The notes beneath the pieces are model-generated. The model had not been told where the DNA came from. It saw nothing but the letters and a program-made list of their open reading frames with translations, and did not search any database. Positions 1 through 10,078 of a stretch of 33,109 bases of DNA are shown in pieces (position 1 is the first letter of the stretch; every line of letters begins with the position of its first letter). The translations under genes and the position numbers were made by a program. Source of the DNA: Strigomonas culicis (taxonomy: Eukaryota; Euglenozoa; Kinetoplastea; Trypanosomatida; Trypanosomatidae); NCBI GenBank assembly GCA_000482145.1, contig AUXH01000163.1, positions 1-33,109 on the forward strand. Reading direction: 5' to 3'.

Positions 1-1
1 G

Positions 2-427
2 CGTGGTCTGCGCACCATGTACATCCGCGTGAAGGAGGCGGAGCGGCGTGGACTGGAGTTTGCACGGTGGGTGCGCGAGCAGAAGTGTGTGCTGAAGGTG
101 CTGCACCCTGCGTTCGAGACGTGTCCCGGACACGAGGCGTGGAAGCGCGACTTCACTGGGTCGACCGGTGTGTTCTCGTTCATTCTGCAGCCAGAGTACA
201 CGCTGGAGGATGTCGTGAGGATGCTGGACAACATGAAGGTGTTCTGCATGGGCTACTCGTGGGGAGGCTTCGAGAGCCTTATCATGCACTATGACTGCAC
301 GCCGTTCCGGACTGCCGAGAAGTTCAACCCCGGAGGCCGTCTGATACGGCTGACAATTGGGCTGGAGGATGTGGAGGACCTGAAGGCGGATCTCCTTGAG
401 GGATTTCAACGGCTGGACAAGAAGTGA
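2..427 (+). CDS. Cystathionine beta-lyase, C-terminal part (5' end outside window)
   Basis: PLP-dependent transsulfuration enzyme that cleaves cystathionine to homocysteine, pyruvate and ammonia. Only the last 141 codons are in the window; the frame is open from base 2, so the gene starts upstream, and the in-frame ATG at 17 is internal. The visible part is the C-terminal substrate domain of the Cys/Met metabolism PLP family. It carries the SWGGFESL motif (bases about 257-280), which matches the SWGGYESL of MetC-type beta-lyases, followed by R-L-T-I-GLEDVEDLKADL, the usual family ending. The PLP lysine lies upstream and cannot be checked. The SWGGxESL form favours beta-lyase, but a cystathionine gamma-lyase or gamma-synthase relative cannot be fully excluded. 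First gene of a + strand cluster. Confidence 0.85.
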   Translation, partial: RGLRTMYIRVKEAERRGLEFARWVREQKCVLKVLHPAFETCPGHEAWKRDFTGSTGVFSFILQPEYTLEDVVRMLDNMKVFCMGYSWGGFESLIMHYDCTPFRTAEKFNPGGRLIRLTIGLEDVEDLKADLLEGFQRLDKK

Positions 428-902
428 TCTGACTTGCTAACCACTTCTTTACGAAAAAAAACCTAAATGTGTTTTTCATACTTAAACGTTTAAAGACAGA
501 GAAAGAAAAGTGTTAATTCTCTTTATGGACTTCTTGTTTTTCCTTTCTTTTATATTTCAGTGTTGTTATTGTTTTTTTTCCTCTAAACGAACAAGTTTAC
601 ATACATTTTAATATATATATGTATGTACTTGCAGTAGTGTTGTAGATACCATCGTTAATATTGCTTAGCAAGAGTGACAAATCTAAAAATGCCAAATACT
701 TGAGTTGTAAACAGGATACTCGGTTTACTATGTGTAATAGTCTGTTTTTCTTTAACAAGACATTGTACTTCACAGTGGATGCGCTTCGTGTTTTGCTCGT
801 ATTCCTATCATTCTCTTACTCTCCTTCCCTCTGTTTCTTGTCCTGGTTGTCTTGCTAATGTGCAGCTTTCTGCATTTTTCACCACTTTTCGTACTCGTTC
901 AG
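428..902 (+). promoter_or_regulatory. Intergenic region with trans-splicing signals
   Basis: A/T-rich gap without a convincing gene. It holds the 3' UTR of the lyase, an (AT)5 run at 611-620 and several poly-T runs. A pyrimidine-rich stretch at about 794-855 is followed by AG at 864-865, the best spliced-leader acceptor for the next gene. An ATG at 858 lies before this acceptor and would be removed from the mRNA. The 65-codon ORF at 661-858 has low-complexity composition and no protein-like features. Confidence 0.5.
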
Positions 903-3626
903 ATGGAGTCGTTGCCCAAGTATATTGCTGCTCTAAGTGATGCTAATAAGATGAAGCGCTGCGCCGCATATAAAAAAATGAGCTGTGTCGTGGCAGATGA
1001 GAGTGCGGCCTTGACGAAGGAGGACAACTTTTCCATTATTCATGTCTGTCTTAAAGGGTTTGAGGATTCTTCTGAGCGCTGCCGAGAGGAGGCAGTGAAA
1101 ATCATTTCCAATCTAGTGAGTTCGCAAGATGCCAATATCCTCGACTGGGTTCTCCCCTCCATCGTAACAAGAATTGGTGTGACACCAATCACAGAGGAGA
1201 GTGAGGAAATACGTCTGCAACTTCTCTTACTCTCTTCAAAATGCATGTCACTGTTTCCTCATGACATCGGTCCCCGAAATTATATGGATTTTTTCCAAGT
1301 ACTTCTGGAGAATTGTTTCAGCGATCCGTTTCCCGATTTGAAAAAAGAAGCCTGTCGAATTGCTGTGCAGCTGTGTGCGATAGAGCCAAAGCTTGTCAAA
1401 CCCATCACGGTGCCACTAGCAAAGGCGATTAAAAACACCTGTCTGCTTCACAAACATAGCTCTGTCCGGGGTGAAGCCGCCACGGCACTTTCAGCTTTGG
1501 TGCGCCATGGTGCCTCCGAGATACTTGCGGATACCAAGGATGAGCCGCAAGTGCGATCCACGTCCTCTCAACTGTACATTCTGTGCAACGACCACAGCGA
1601 GAGTGTTCGTCTCGCGGTTTTAAAAGTGCTTTCCTGTGCATTGCTGGACGTGAAGGACCGGCTGGAAAACCACAGCCGTTATCTGCCTCACGTGTTGCTC
1701 TTGACAACCGATGACTTTGAGGCTGTCCAGCAGACGGCACAAACTCTCTTAAATGAGGTTGGTAAAGCTTTTGTGCTAGACAACGAGGATAATCGCATTG
1801 ACGTCACCACAAGACGTGTTACACTGAAGGATATTGAATGGTATGCAGACGATGAGTATCCTGACATGGCCCTGCTGAGCTGCCCCAAAGGCACATTTAA
1901 AATTCTTGATTCGCGTCCTTTGCTCGGATCACGCCATGCTGTTGCAGAGGCGGCGAGGGGATTTTTAACTCAAATTCTTACAGACGCCACTGCCATCGAC
2001 TGGGTCATTCCATTCTCGACGAACAACAGGCGAGTGATGGCGCTCCGGATACTGTGGGCTGTCATTTTGCACATTGAGAAGTCGACTGTTCAGCACACGG
2101 AGCGCATTTTGGGCGCACTTTACAAGGCGCTCCGAGATGACAATGCCGACGTGCGGAGAGAGGCGACACTATGCGTCGAGCTGATTGGCAAATTTTTGAC
2201 ACCGGACCAGTATTTACCTTTTATTATTTCCAAGTCTTCTACTAAGGATAAAGAAGAAGACACTACGGTTGTGCAAAAAACAGATAAGAAAACAATTGTT
2301 TCCACATCGATGGAAAACCAACCGATTGAGAAGGCACCTACGCTGTTCTCGACAGCCGCGGTGTCGACAAAGTGCTCTGTGCTGGCAACGCTTGGCTATT
2401 TTGTCAACAGCTCTCAGGAAAAGTTCACTGTAGCGCATGCAAAGGAAATCGTACAGGCGATGACGAGCAACGAGCTGACGGAGAGCGAGAACGAAGACAT
2501 TCTTACATCCTTGCTGGACTGCTTCCAGATTATTCTGCCTGTGATGGCGAAAAAGAGCTTTGTTCCCAATGTGGACCATCCTCTGCCTGACAATGTACAG
2601 AGGGACCCCCAGCAACGCACGTTGGATTCCATTGTGTTCTATGCTCTGCTACGCGTGAAGGCCTCCAGCTTTCCTTCTGTGCAGCTAAAGGCTGCACAGG
2701 CAATTGAGCAGCTGTCGTCTCTCGTCACAGGGTCTCAAAAGGGCATCTATGAGTTGCATGCCACTCGTATTTTGCATCGGTACGCCTTTACAATGCCGGT
2801 GGGTGCGTTCGCAGATTTGGTGCTGAACGCTTCACAGGTCTCTTCGATTGGCGCACAGCTGACCCCTGTGTTTCTGCACAGGCTCAGCGACATTGACTTC
2901 TCTGTGCGAACAGTGGACGAGCTGCGCTACTTCAGTGTCCTGGAACAGTTGTTGTGGGGCAACGACGCACTTTTCTCGCCCAAGGAATTGGAGGAGTTGT
3001 TGACCGTCGTGATCGTCCCACTGGGCACTTTTCAACCTGGACAGGTCGCACACCTCTTCCGGAAGATTGCCGTGAATTGCATCTGCGCGTTGAGTGCGCC
3101 GTCGTACGTCGCCCATCTCCGCGCGGCAATGGAGCGGGACAGCGGTGAGCTAGCGAACAAAGTCGTACTGCTGTGGTGTTCGGCGTCGGACAGTGACGAC
3201 GGCGAGATGCGGCTCATCTGCGTGTCAACGTTCGCGGACCTGTGCTGCTATCCGATGGCAAAGGGCCCCGCCAACGAGCTCGTCCAGTCTCTCATTTTGC
3301 GTTTTGACGACCCCAATGACTTGATTCGCTTACGCACGGCAGAGGCGCTCTTGAAGGCGACGCGAGGGTGGGAGGGGCTATCGCCCCCGGTGAAGGAGGA
3401 TCTCGGTGCCCAAATGGTTCCCCTGGTAAAGAAGATACTCATTTATATGGATGACGACGACGATGCGATGAACGTGCGAGCGGTGCTGAGGGAGGTACTC
3501 GAGCAGCTGGGCGCGAAGTCACCGAACATCGTGGTGGATTTGACGCGCTCGGCCATGGCAAAGCACAAGGACCCGGCTGTTTGTCAAGCTGTCATTGACC
3601 GTATCGAGAGAGAAAGCACGATCTAA
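903..3626 (+). CDS. DNAAF5: Dynein axonemal assembly factor 5 (HEATR2-like HEAT-repeat protein)
   Basis: Cytoplasmic factor for preassembly of axonemal dynein arms, expected in a flagellate. The product is 907 residues and almost entirely helical HEAT repeats, close to the length of animal DNAAF5 (about 855). A diagnostic block in the middle (bases about 1950-2220) has an A-x-DWV core, then HTERILGALYKALRDDNADV, then V-x-L-I-GKFLTPDQYLPFI. This lines up with the DITDWV...HLEVVLRTLF...AELVGTFVSPEVFLKLIL block that I recall for human HEATR2. The ATG at 903 is chosen because the predicted trans-splice acceptor (AG 864-865) lies after the earlier in-frame TTG and ATG codons at 852 and 858. G+C at third positions is lower than in genes after 8.4 kb. 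No frame breaks. Confidence 0.8.
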   Translation: MESLPKYIAALSDANKMKRCAAYKKMSCVVADESAALTKEDNFSIIHVCLKGFEDSSERCREEAVKIISNLVSSQDANILDWVLPSIVTRIGVTPITEESEEIRLQLLLLSSKCMSLFPHDIGPRNYMDFFQVLLENCFSDPFPDLKKEACRIAVQLCAIEPKLVKPITVPLAKAIKNTCLLHKHSSVRGEAATALSALVRHGASEILADTKDEPQVRSTSSQLYILCNDHSESVRLAVLKVLSCALLDVKDRLENHSRYLPHVLLLTTDDFEAVQQTAQTLLNEVGKAFVLDNEDNRIDVTTRRVTLKDIEWYADDEYPDMALLSCPKGTFKILDSRPLLGSRHAVAEAARGFLTQILTDATAIDWVIPFSTNNRRVMALRILWAVILHIEKSTVQHTERILGALYKALRDDNADVRREATLCVELIGKFLTPDQYLPFIISKSSTKDKEEDTTVVQKTDKKTIVSTSMENQPIEKAPTLFSTAAVSTKCSVLATLGYFVNSSQEKFTVAHAKEIVQAMTSNELTESENEDILTSLLDCFQIILPVMAKKSFVPNVDHPLPDNVQRDPQQRTLDSIVFYALLRVKASSFPSVQLKAAQAIEQLSSLVTGSQKGIYELHATRILHRYAFTMPVGAFADLVLNASQVSSIGAQLTPVFLHRLSDIDFSVRTVDELRYFSVLEQLLWGNDALFSPKELEELLTVVIVPLGTFQPGQVAHLFRKIAVNCICALSAPSYVAHLRAAMERDSGELANKVVLLWCSASDSDDGEMRLICVSTFADLCCYPMAKGPANELVQSLILRFDDPNDLIRLRTAEALLKATRGWEGLSPPVKEDLGAQMVPLVKKILIYMDDDDDAMNVRAVLREVLEQLGAKSPNIVVDLTRSAMAKHKDPAVCQAVIDRIERESTI

Positions 3627-4489
<863 letters not shown>

Positions 4490-5064
4490 ATCAATTAGTT
4501 GCCTATATAAAAGAAAACATTTTTTTTTTCTGTGCTCCCGAAATCAAAGTGAGAAAAGTATTGCACCACTAATAGCATCTGTTATAAATCATTTTTTTTT
4601 TAAAACTAACTAGAAAAAAGAAAAAGAAAAAAAAAGATACTATACAAACTAAAGAACCATTTTTTTCTTTTTTTTTTGTGAAACGAAACATGTTTAGAAA
4701 ATGACAACATGTTTTAGGGAAAATACAAAGGACATTTAGATGGCAAAAAAGGCATTGAAATTCTCGTATTATCGCTTCAGAGTGAAAGAATTCTTCATTA
4801 ATCCGGATATTATCACTATGATTATTTCTTGAGTTTTTGCCACGGTTTAACTGTACTTGAATCTAATACTTCATTTCGTTTTATTGTATTTGACTGTTGT
4901 TTCGTGCGGTAGCGCTGCACCGCTGGTGTGGCTCCCACTTTCTGTTCCCTATGGAACTGGTACGTACAGTCCTGTGTTGACACTCCTTGCTCTCTCTCTC
5001 TCTCTCTCTCTCACGTTCCCCACAGTCTCTACTTCCGCTTCATTCAGCCACCAACACACACATC
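4490..5064 (+). promoter_or_regulatory. Intergenic region with (TC)n tract before cyclophilin
   Basis: A/T-rich 3' UTR with poly-T and poly-A runs, then a (TC)11 microsatellite at 4991-5012. Two candidate spliced-leader acceptors follow, AG 5024-5025 and AG 5046-5047, just before the cyclophilin ATG. The ORFs across 4857-5147 are in the pyrimidine tract or shadow frames and are not genes. Confidence 0.55.
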
Positions 5065-5655
5065 ATGCTGGGTCGCACGTTCCTCCGCGCGGGTCCGAAG
5101 ATCCCCTTCTACCCCATCAACAAGACGAACCCCATAGTCTTCTTTGACATCGCGATCGGGTCGCAGCCGGCCGGCCGCGTCGAGATGGAGCTCTTCAAGG
5201 ACGCGGTGCCCAAGACGGCGGAGAACTTCCGCGCGCTGTGCACGGGCGAGAAGGGCGTCGGCCGCTCCGGCAAGCCGCTCAGCTACAAGGGCAGCAAGTT
5301 CCACCGCGTGATCCCGCAGTTCATGTGCCAGGGTGGCGACTTCGAGCGTGGCAACGGCATGGGCGGCGAGTCCATTTACGGGCACAAGTTCCCCGACGAG
5401 AGCTTTGCGGGCCGCGCCGGCAAGCACTTCGGCCCCGGCACGCTCTCCATGGCCAACGCCGGGCCCAACACGAACGGCTCGCAGTTCTTCATCTGCACGT
5501 CCATGACGGAGTGGCTCGACGGCAAGCACGTCGTCTTCGGCCAGGTGACGAAAGGGTACGACGTCATCCAGAAGGTGGAGTCCGTGGGCAGCCGCGGCGG
5601 CGCCACCTCCAAGCCGGTTACCATCAGCAACTGCGGTGAGGTGAAGATTGAGTGA
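5065..5655 (+). CDS. Cyclophilin-type peptidyl-prolyl cis-trans isomerase, probably mitochondrial
   Basis: Catalyses cis-trans isomerisation of prolyl bonds and is the target class of cyclosporin A. It is 196 residues: a roughly 25-residue N-terminal extension ([17 protein letters not shown]) and then a full cyclophilin A domain starting VFFDIAIG. Active-site residues are visible in [15 protein letters not shown] (catalytic Arg, Phe, Gln), [15 protein letters not shown], and [10 protein letters not shown] with the cyclosporin-binding Trp and His. The extension is basic and hydrophobic with no acidic residue, which suggests a mitochondrial presequence. It resembles the 22-kDa mitochondrial cyclophilin reported in T. 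cruzi, but localisation is inference. The start follows the (TC)n tract and acceptor AGs by only 17-39 bases. Confidence 0.93.
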   Translation: MLGRTFLRAGPKIPFYPINKTNPIVFFDIAIGSQPAGRVEMELFKDAVPKTAENFRALCTGEKGVGRSGKPLSYKGSKFHRVIPQFMCQGGDFERGNGMGGESIYGHKFPDESFAGRAGKHFGPGTLSMANAGPNTNGSQFFICTSMTEWLDGKHVVFGQVTKGYDVIQKVESVGSRGGATSKPVTISNCGEVKIE

Positions 5656-6030
5656 TGGCATGAGAAAAAGAGTGCCTTCGGCTTTTAAACTTAGTCGTTG
5701 CATCGTTTCGTTTTCGTTCTTTTTACCTTCCCTCTTTTCTCTCTTTTTTCTTTGAATACAAGCTTAAAAAACACAATTAAAAGAATAAAGGAAATCAAAT
5801 GAGTATAAATAAAGTACGCTATCGTTACAAGCTACGTTTTAACAGCGATTTTTTTGATTGTTTTTCACTGGTATCCATATTCTCTCTCTCTTTTTTTTTT
5901 TTTTGCATTCTCGCAGTACAGCATGTTGTTGCTCTAGCGACATTCTTCTTCTCTGCTATTCTCTCCCCCCTCCTCTCCAACTCCTCTTTGCTTTCTTTTA
6001 TCGTGCCACAATAGCCTTTCTAGAGCTCTC
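5656..6030 (+). promoter_or_regulatory. Intergenic region before the PDRG1-like gene
   Basis: A/T-rich 3' UTR, then two pyrimidine tracts. The first, at 5881-5904, leads to AG 5915-5916. The second, T/C rich at about 5942-6002, leads to AG 6013-6014, only 17 bases before the ATG at 6031. Either could be the spliced-leader acceptor. No gene seen. Confidence 0.5.
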
Positions 6031-6414
6031 ATGTACACCGAAAGGGATGAGACTACCATAGCCACAAATGTGGAAGTGGCGGCTGAGCAGGTGTCGGAGG
6101 CGAAGGGATACTTAGTTGAGCTAGACCGTCGACAGAACCAGTTTCGAGAGGCGAAGCGAAAGATCATGAACACTGGACCCTTTGAGGAGAACCTATGGGT
6201 CCTGTGCAGCGGCTCCACGTTCGTTTCATGTGAGCTGGACCAGAGCGATACCATCAAGTACTTCGACTGGCGGATGCGTTGCGGAGAAGACGATATCGAG
6301 GCTGGGCGTGAAGATTTGAAGCAGAAGGTTGCAAATTTGGCCGAGCTGGAAGGCCCGGACAGTGCTCTCGCCGAATTGTACAAGGGCTTTAACTTAAAGC
6401 CGACTGCTTCATGA
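6031..6414 (+). CDS. PDRG1: PDRG1-like beta-prefoldin
   Basis: Small coiled-coil protein of 127 residues related to p53 and DNA-damage regulated protein 1. That protein is a beta-type prefoldin subunit of the prefoldin-like module that works with the R2TP/HSP90 assembly machinery. The recognition rests on three points. An N-terminal helix carries YLVELDRRQNQFREAKRKI, which matches the VDLDTKRNQNREGLRAL helix of human PDRG1. The centre is beta-hairpin-like (NLWVLCSGSTFVSCEL). The terminal motif is LYKGFNLKP, matching KGFNLNP. The length also agrees (133 in human). Third-position G+C is modest, as in the neighbouring clamp-like gene. It could be catalogued simply as prefoldin or conserved hypothetical. 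Confidence 0.7.
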   Translation: MYTERDETTIATNVEVAAEQVSEAKGYLVELDRRQNQFREAKRKIMNTGPFEENLWVLCSGSTFVSCELDQSDTIKYFDWRMRCGEDDIEAGREDLKQKVANLAELEGPDSALAELYKGFNLKPTAS

Positions 6415-6595
6415 GGTGGGTTAATAAATTTCATCTTTTTATTTCCGTCTTTTCATTTGGTATGTGTATTGTTTCTACATGATCTGGGTGATAATGTCTT
6501 TTTTCTTTGTCGCTCTCATTTTCTTCGTTTTCAAGCCTTTTACTCCTTCCCTCCTCTCTCTCTCTTTTTTTTTTCTTTAGCGATTTGAAGGATTA

Positions 6596-7384
6596 ATGGC
6601 GACATTCGTTTTTTCCTGCGCTGCTGATCTCCAGCAAGGTGTTCGATACTTGAGCGAGTTCGACACCATTCTAAAATGTACGCTTTCCTACGCGGACAGC
6701 TCCTCCAGCCTCCTCTTGACGACGGCCAGGGTGCCACCCTTTGTGTTCACAAAGATTCATTTTGACAATGGGACTACTGATGGGCACTCATTGGACGCTC
6801 CGCCTGGCGCCGATGTTTGCTGGTCTGTAAACGGCACGTATCTCTTCCGTCTGCTTCAGTGCTTTGACGCGGAGGGCAGCTTAACGATGGAGTTTGCAGA
6901 GGCGAACAGCACCTTGCTGTTTTACCAGAGCCGCGAGGATGGCTGCCTTCGCGTCAATCAGATGTGCGTCGTGGACGATCCCAACCCATCGCTGAGCCTT
7001 CACCACGGCGACGCCGATCTCTACGTCATAAGTGACGTCCAAGGCTTCAAACAGATGGCTCGCTCTGGCAGTGTGTACGAGGAAAGCATGTGCACCTTGG
7101 CGGTCGAGTGCGCTCAGGATGGCAAGTGCTACTTGGTCCTGCAGAGTGAGTTGCTCCGCTCGTCCATGTACCTGGGGCTGCTTCCGAGTACGGAGGGGAA
7201 GATGCGAAAGGGATCTCTTCGTAGCAGCGACCTTTCGGTCTTTATAAACAGTATGCTGGCTTCGAAGAGCACCCCACTTCTCCTCTATATTGGTTTTACA
7301 AATGACGGGTTGACACTGTTGAAGTTACAATGGAAGCGAAAAGACGAAGAACGTTGTGCTTTCATTTACTTCTGTGCTGGCTGA
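6596..7384 (+). CDS. PCNA-fold sliding-clamp-like protein, possible 9-1-1 subunit (Rad1/Hus1-like)
   Basis: The 262-residue product has the length and pattern of a PCNA-type clamp. The strongest hint is the C-terminal third: S-D-L-SVFINSMLAS (helix), then a strand pair LLLYIGFTNDGLTLLKL, then a final strand FIYFCAG. This echoes the PCNA layout of a helix, a strand, an acidic or small-residue turn and a closing strand ending YYLAP. It is not canonical PCNA, since the interdomain connector and conserved PCNA blocks are absent. A divergent Rad1 or Hus1, which form the 9-1-1 DNA-damage checkpoint clamp, is therefore the likeliest guess. The ATG lies 15 bases after AG 6579-6580, which ends an uninterrupted T/C tract from 6540. 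Assignment to a subunit is inference. Confidence 0.4.
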   Translation: MATFVFSCAADLQQGVRYLSEFDTILKCTLSYADSSSSLLLTTARVPPFVFTKIHFDNGTTDGHSLDAPPGADVCWSVNGTYLFRLLQCFDAEGSLTMEFAEANSTLLFYQSREDGCLRVNQMCVVDDPNPSLSLHHGDADLYVISDVQGFKQMARSGSVYEESMCTLAVECAQDGKCYLVLQSELLRSSMYLGLLPSTEGKMRKGSLRSSDLSVFINSMLASKSTPLLLYIGFTNDGLTLLKLQWKRKDEERCAFIYFCAG

Positions 7385-7627
7385 ATGACCTTCCCGTCCA
7401 CACTACCTGTATTGTATATTTTTTTGTTGTTTCATCTCTCAGAATAAGAAAGTATCGTGTTCTTGTCTTTTCTTGCTCTTCTTTCGTTCCTTTATGCGTG
7501 TATGTGTGCTCTTTTACCCCACTCTGCAATCTTTTTTTGCATGACTTTCCCAGTAACTCTCTTATTTTCTCATCTCTGTCTTCGATTCTTTGTTTATGAT
7601 TCGTATGAAAGCAGTATAATTTAGCGC

Positions 7628-8206
7628 ATGGCATCCATTGTTGATATCAGTGACAATCATGGAGTTGTCATTTCCTATAAACCTACACTATCTCCTGAAA
7701 ATATAGAAGCATCTTTACGACTCTTTGGCTCGATCAGCATCATAACCACTTACATTTTGGATGATAGTAATTATTTAACTGCTGTTCTTTTCTCGGAGCC
7801 CCGTGACAACTTCAAGTGTTTCAATGATTATCACAGTATCCTGGATGATGGGCAAATCCCCCTCCTTAACGTGGGCTGGGCCCACGAGGATGGCTTCGAA
7901 AGCCTCATTAAAAAGCCACACGTGAAGGCAAAGTATGTGCAAGCGACAGAGGCGAAGAAGGGCTATCTTGTTTTCTACTGGAAGCCCCTTAACGTGATAG
8001 AGCGCGCGGACGTGAAACACTATGCTCAGAGCGTGTCTGTGGACAGTTTCACAGACGAGAAGGAGGGTGGTCGACTGTTCATGTGTCTTAAAGATGAAGA
8101 CACAGCGGATGCTTGCTTCTCCGAGCTGTCTAAAAAGTACCCTTCCCTCAGTCATAGTATCTCTTACGCAGACGAGCGAGATTTTAACTTGGCAAGAGGC
8201 AAATGA
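7628..8206 (+). CDS. Conserved-looking protein of unknown function, 192 aa
   Basis: I do not recognise this protein. It has no signal peptide or membrane segment. Two halves each suggest an alternating strand/helix order of the ferredoxin or RRM-like type. Residues about 12-75 run GVVISYKP, a helix with NIEASLRLFG, then YLTAVLF. Residues about 115-185 run GYLVFYWKP, a helix with ERADVKHYA, then RLFMCLKDEDTADACFSEL. The second block in particular looks like RNP-type strands around a helix. The first third uses A/T-ending codons more than the rest. Candidate acceptors AG 7613-7614 and 7623-7624 precede the ATG. Two RRM-like folds are an inference from pattern only. Confidence 0.65.
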   Translation: MASIVDISDNHGVVISYKPTLSPENIEASLRLFGSISIITTYILDDSNYLTAVLFSEPRDNFKCFNDYHSILDDGQIPLLNVGWAHEDGFESLIKKPHVKAKYVQATEAKKGYLVFYWKPLNVIERADVKHYAQSVSVDSFTDEKEGGRLFMCLKDEDTADACFSELSKKYPSLSHSISYADERDFNLARGK

Positions 8207-8448
8207 AAGTGAGTGTCGCCACATATAGTATGCATGTTTTGTACATTTTTTTTGGGGTCCTTTTGCACCCCTTTTTTCCCCTTCACTTCCCAAAGCAAGT
8301 ACATCCATTTTTTTTTTATCTTGTTGTTACCACTGTATTTTTCCTTTCTTTTCTCTTTCATATTCCTCTGTACTTTCTTTCCTTCTCTTTTTCTCGTCCC
8401 TTCCCCCTTTCTCCTTTTTTGAAAACATCAACTACATAGGATAGAATA

Positions 8449-9819
8449 ATGGGTCAACATCGAGTTGCGCTTGTATCGGACTTCTTCTTCCCCGGTTTTG
8501 GAGGCGTTGAGGTGCACATTTACAATGTCGCGCAGTGCCTCATGCGGCGCGGGCACAAGGTGATCATCGTGACACGCGCCTACGGCGAGCGAGTCGGCAT
8601 CCGTTATTACACTGGTGGTATGAAGGTGTACTATCTCCCCATGCTTGCCGCCAAGCTGCCGCCGGGCTCGGTGACGCTGCCGACCTGGCTTGCCGCTTTC
8701 CCTCTGTTGCGAACCATTTTTATTCGTGAGCGCATCACGGTGGTGCATGGCCATCAGACAACGTCCAACCTTTGCCACGAGGCGATGTTTCACGCGTGCA
8801 CGATGGGCATCAAGACGTGCTTTACGGACCACTCCCTGTTTGGCTTTGCGGATGCCGCCTCCATCCACATCAACAAGATTCTAGAGTGGAGCCTGCGCGC
8901 GATCGACCAGGTCATTTGCGTCAGCAACACATCCAGAGAGAATACCGTTCTCCGCGCACACATATCGGCGCAGAAGGTCAGCGTCATCCCCAATGCCACG
9001 GACACGTCTGCCTTCACGCCGCCGGAGGACATGAAGTACAAGTCCTGGTCGAGTAAGATCGACAAGTCTGGACTCACGATCGTGGTCATCACGCGCCTCG
9101 TGTATCGCAAGGGATCGGATCTGTTTGTCGATGTGATCCCCGAGATCTGCCGCCGCCACCCCAACATCAAGTGGATCGTCGGCGGGGACGGGCCGCGGCG
9201 CACGCAGCTGGAGCAGATGATCGAGCGCCACGACCTGATGGACCGCGTGCAGGTGCTGGGCGCGCTCAAGCACACGGAGGTGCGCAGCGTCCTCAACCAG
9301 GGGCAGATTTTCCTCAACTGCAGCCTGACGGAGGCCTTCTGCATCGCGCTCATCGAGGCCGCCTCCTGCGGCCTCCTCGGCGTCTCCACGCGCGTCGGCG
9401 GCGTGCCGGAGGTGCTGCCGTCGAACATGCTGCTGCTCGCGGAGCCGGACCCGGCCTCCATCACGGCCGCGCTCGAGGAGGCCATCGCGCGCGTGCCGTA
9501 CCTCTCCCCCTGGGAGCTGCACGAGAACTGCCGCCGCTACTACAGCTGGAACTGGGTCGCCGAGCGCACGGAGCGCGTGTACGACCGCATCATGGAGCAG
9601 CGGCAGCTCTCTATGTACGAGCGGCTGCTGAGCTACATCTCGGTCGGCCCTGTATTTGGGCTGGTGTGCTTCTTGCTGTGCGCGATCGACTGGATCATGT
9701 TCAAGGCCTTGGAGTTCTTCCTCCCCGCCAAAAACATCGACATTGTGCCCGACTTCCCGATGGAGTTATATCTGCGCAATAAGGAGAAACTGAACAAGGT
9801 TACGTCCCGACCTTCGTAA
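8449..9819 (+). CDS. PIGA: PIG-A, GPI N-acetylglucosaminyltransferase catalytic subunit
   Basis: Catalytic subunit of GPI-GlcNAc transferase. It moves GlcNAc from UDP-GlcNAc to phosphatidylinositol on the cytosolic face of the ER, the first step of GPI anchor synthesis. It is 456 residues with a GT-B fold (glycosyltransferase family 4). The N-terminus has VSDFFFPGFGGVEVHIYN, the PIG-A form of the nucleotide-sugar enzyme opening. The middle has GHQTTSNLCHEA and FTDHSLFGF, both typical of PIG-A. The C-terminal donor site is in TEAFCIALIEAASCGLLGVS, containing the E-x7-E motif. Near the C-terminus a hydrophobic segment (VGPVFGLVCFLLCAIDWIMF, about residues 398-417) is the expected single membrane anchor. 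Length matches human PIG-A (484). Confidence 0.96.
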   Translation: MGQHRVALVSDFFFPGFGGVEVHIYNVAQCLMRRGHKVIIVTRAYGERVGIRYYTGGMKVYYLPMLAAKLPPGSVTLPTWLAAFPLLRTIFIRERITVVHGHQTTSNLCHEAMFHACTMGIKTCFTDHSLFGFADAASIHINKILEWSLRAIDQVICVSNTSRENTVLRAHISAQKVSVIPNATDTSAFTPPEDMKYKSWSSKIDKSGLTIVVITRLVYRKGSDLFVDVIPEICRRHPNIKWIVGGDGPRRTQLEQMIERHDLMDRVQVLGALKHTEVRSVLNQGQIFLNCSLTEAFCIALIEAASCGLLGVSTRVGGVPEVLPSNMLLLAEPDPASITAALEEAIARVPYLSPWELHENCRRYYSWNWVAERTERVYDRIMEQRQLSMYERLLSYISVGPVFGLVCFLLCAIDWIMFKALEFFLPAKNIDIVPDFPMELYLRNKEKLNKVTSRPS

Positions 9820-10078
9820 GTTGCAGTTTGAAAAGGGGTTTTGCATCTCCTGGTACCATGACGTTAATCAGAGTCCTCATTTGTATTTGTCGAGGGCTGC
9901 TTCCATGCGATTTTCTACTTTCCACATACTCCGTTATTTTCCTATGCTCGTGGAGCTTCTTTCCCTTTTTGTTGTGCTCTCTCTCTCTCTCTTCTTTTTT
10001 TTTTTACTTTCTCTGTTTCCCTTCTACCCTCTTTTTCTCCTTCTTCTGACCCTTAAAAAACGAAAAAGGAAATATATA

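Noticed and set aside
661..902. ORF 661-858 and the upstream starts at 852/858 for DNAAF5
   Set aside because: They lie within or before the pyrimidine tract and the AG at 864-865, so the mature mRNA would lack them. The peptide is low complexity.
4991..5012. (TC)n as a possible promoter or regulatory repeat in its own right
   Set aside because: Pyrimidine repeats here are explained by the trans-splicing signal just before the cyclophilin gene.
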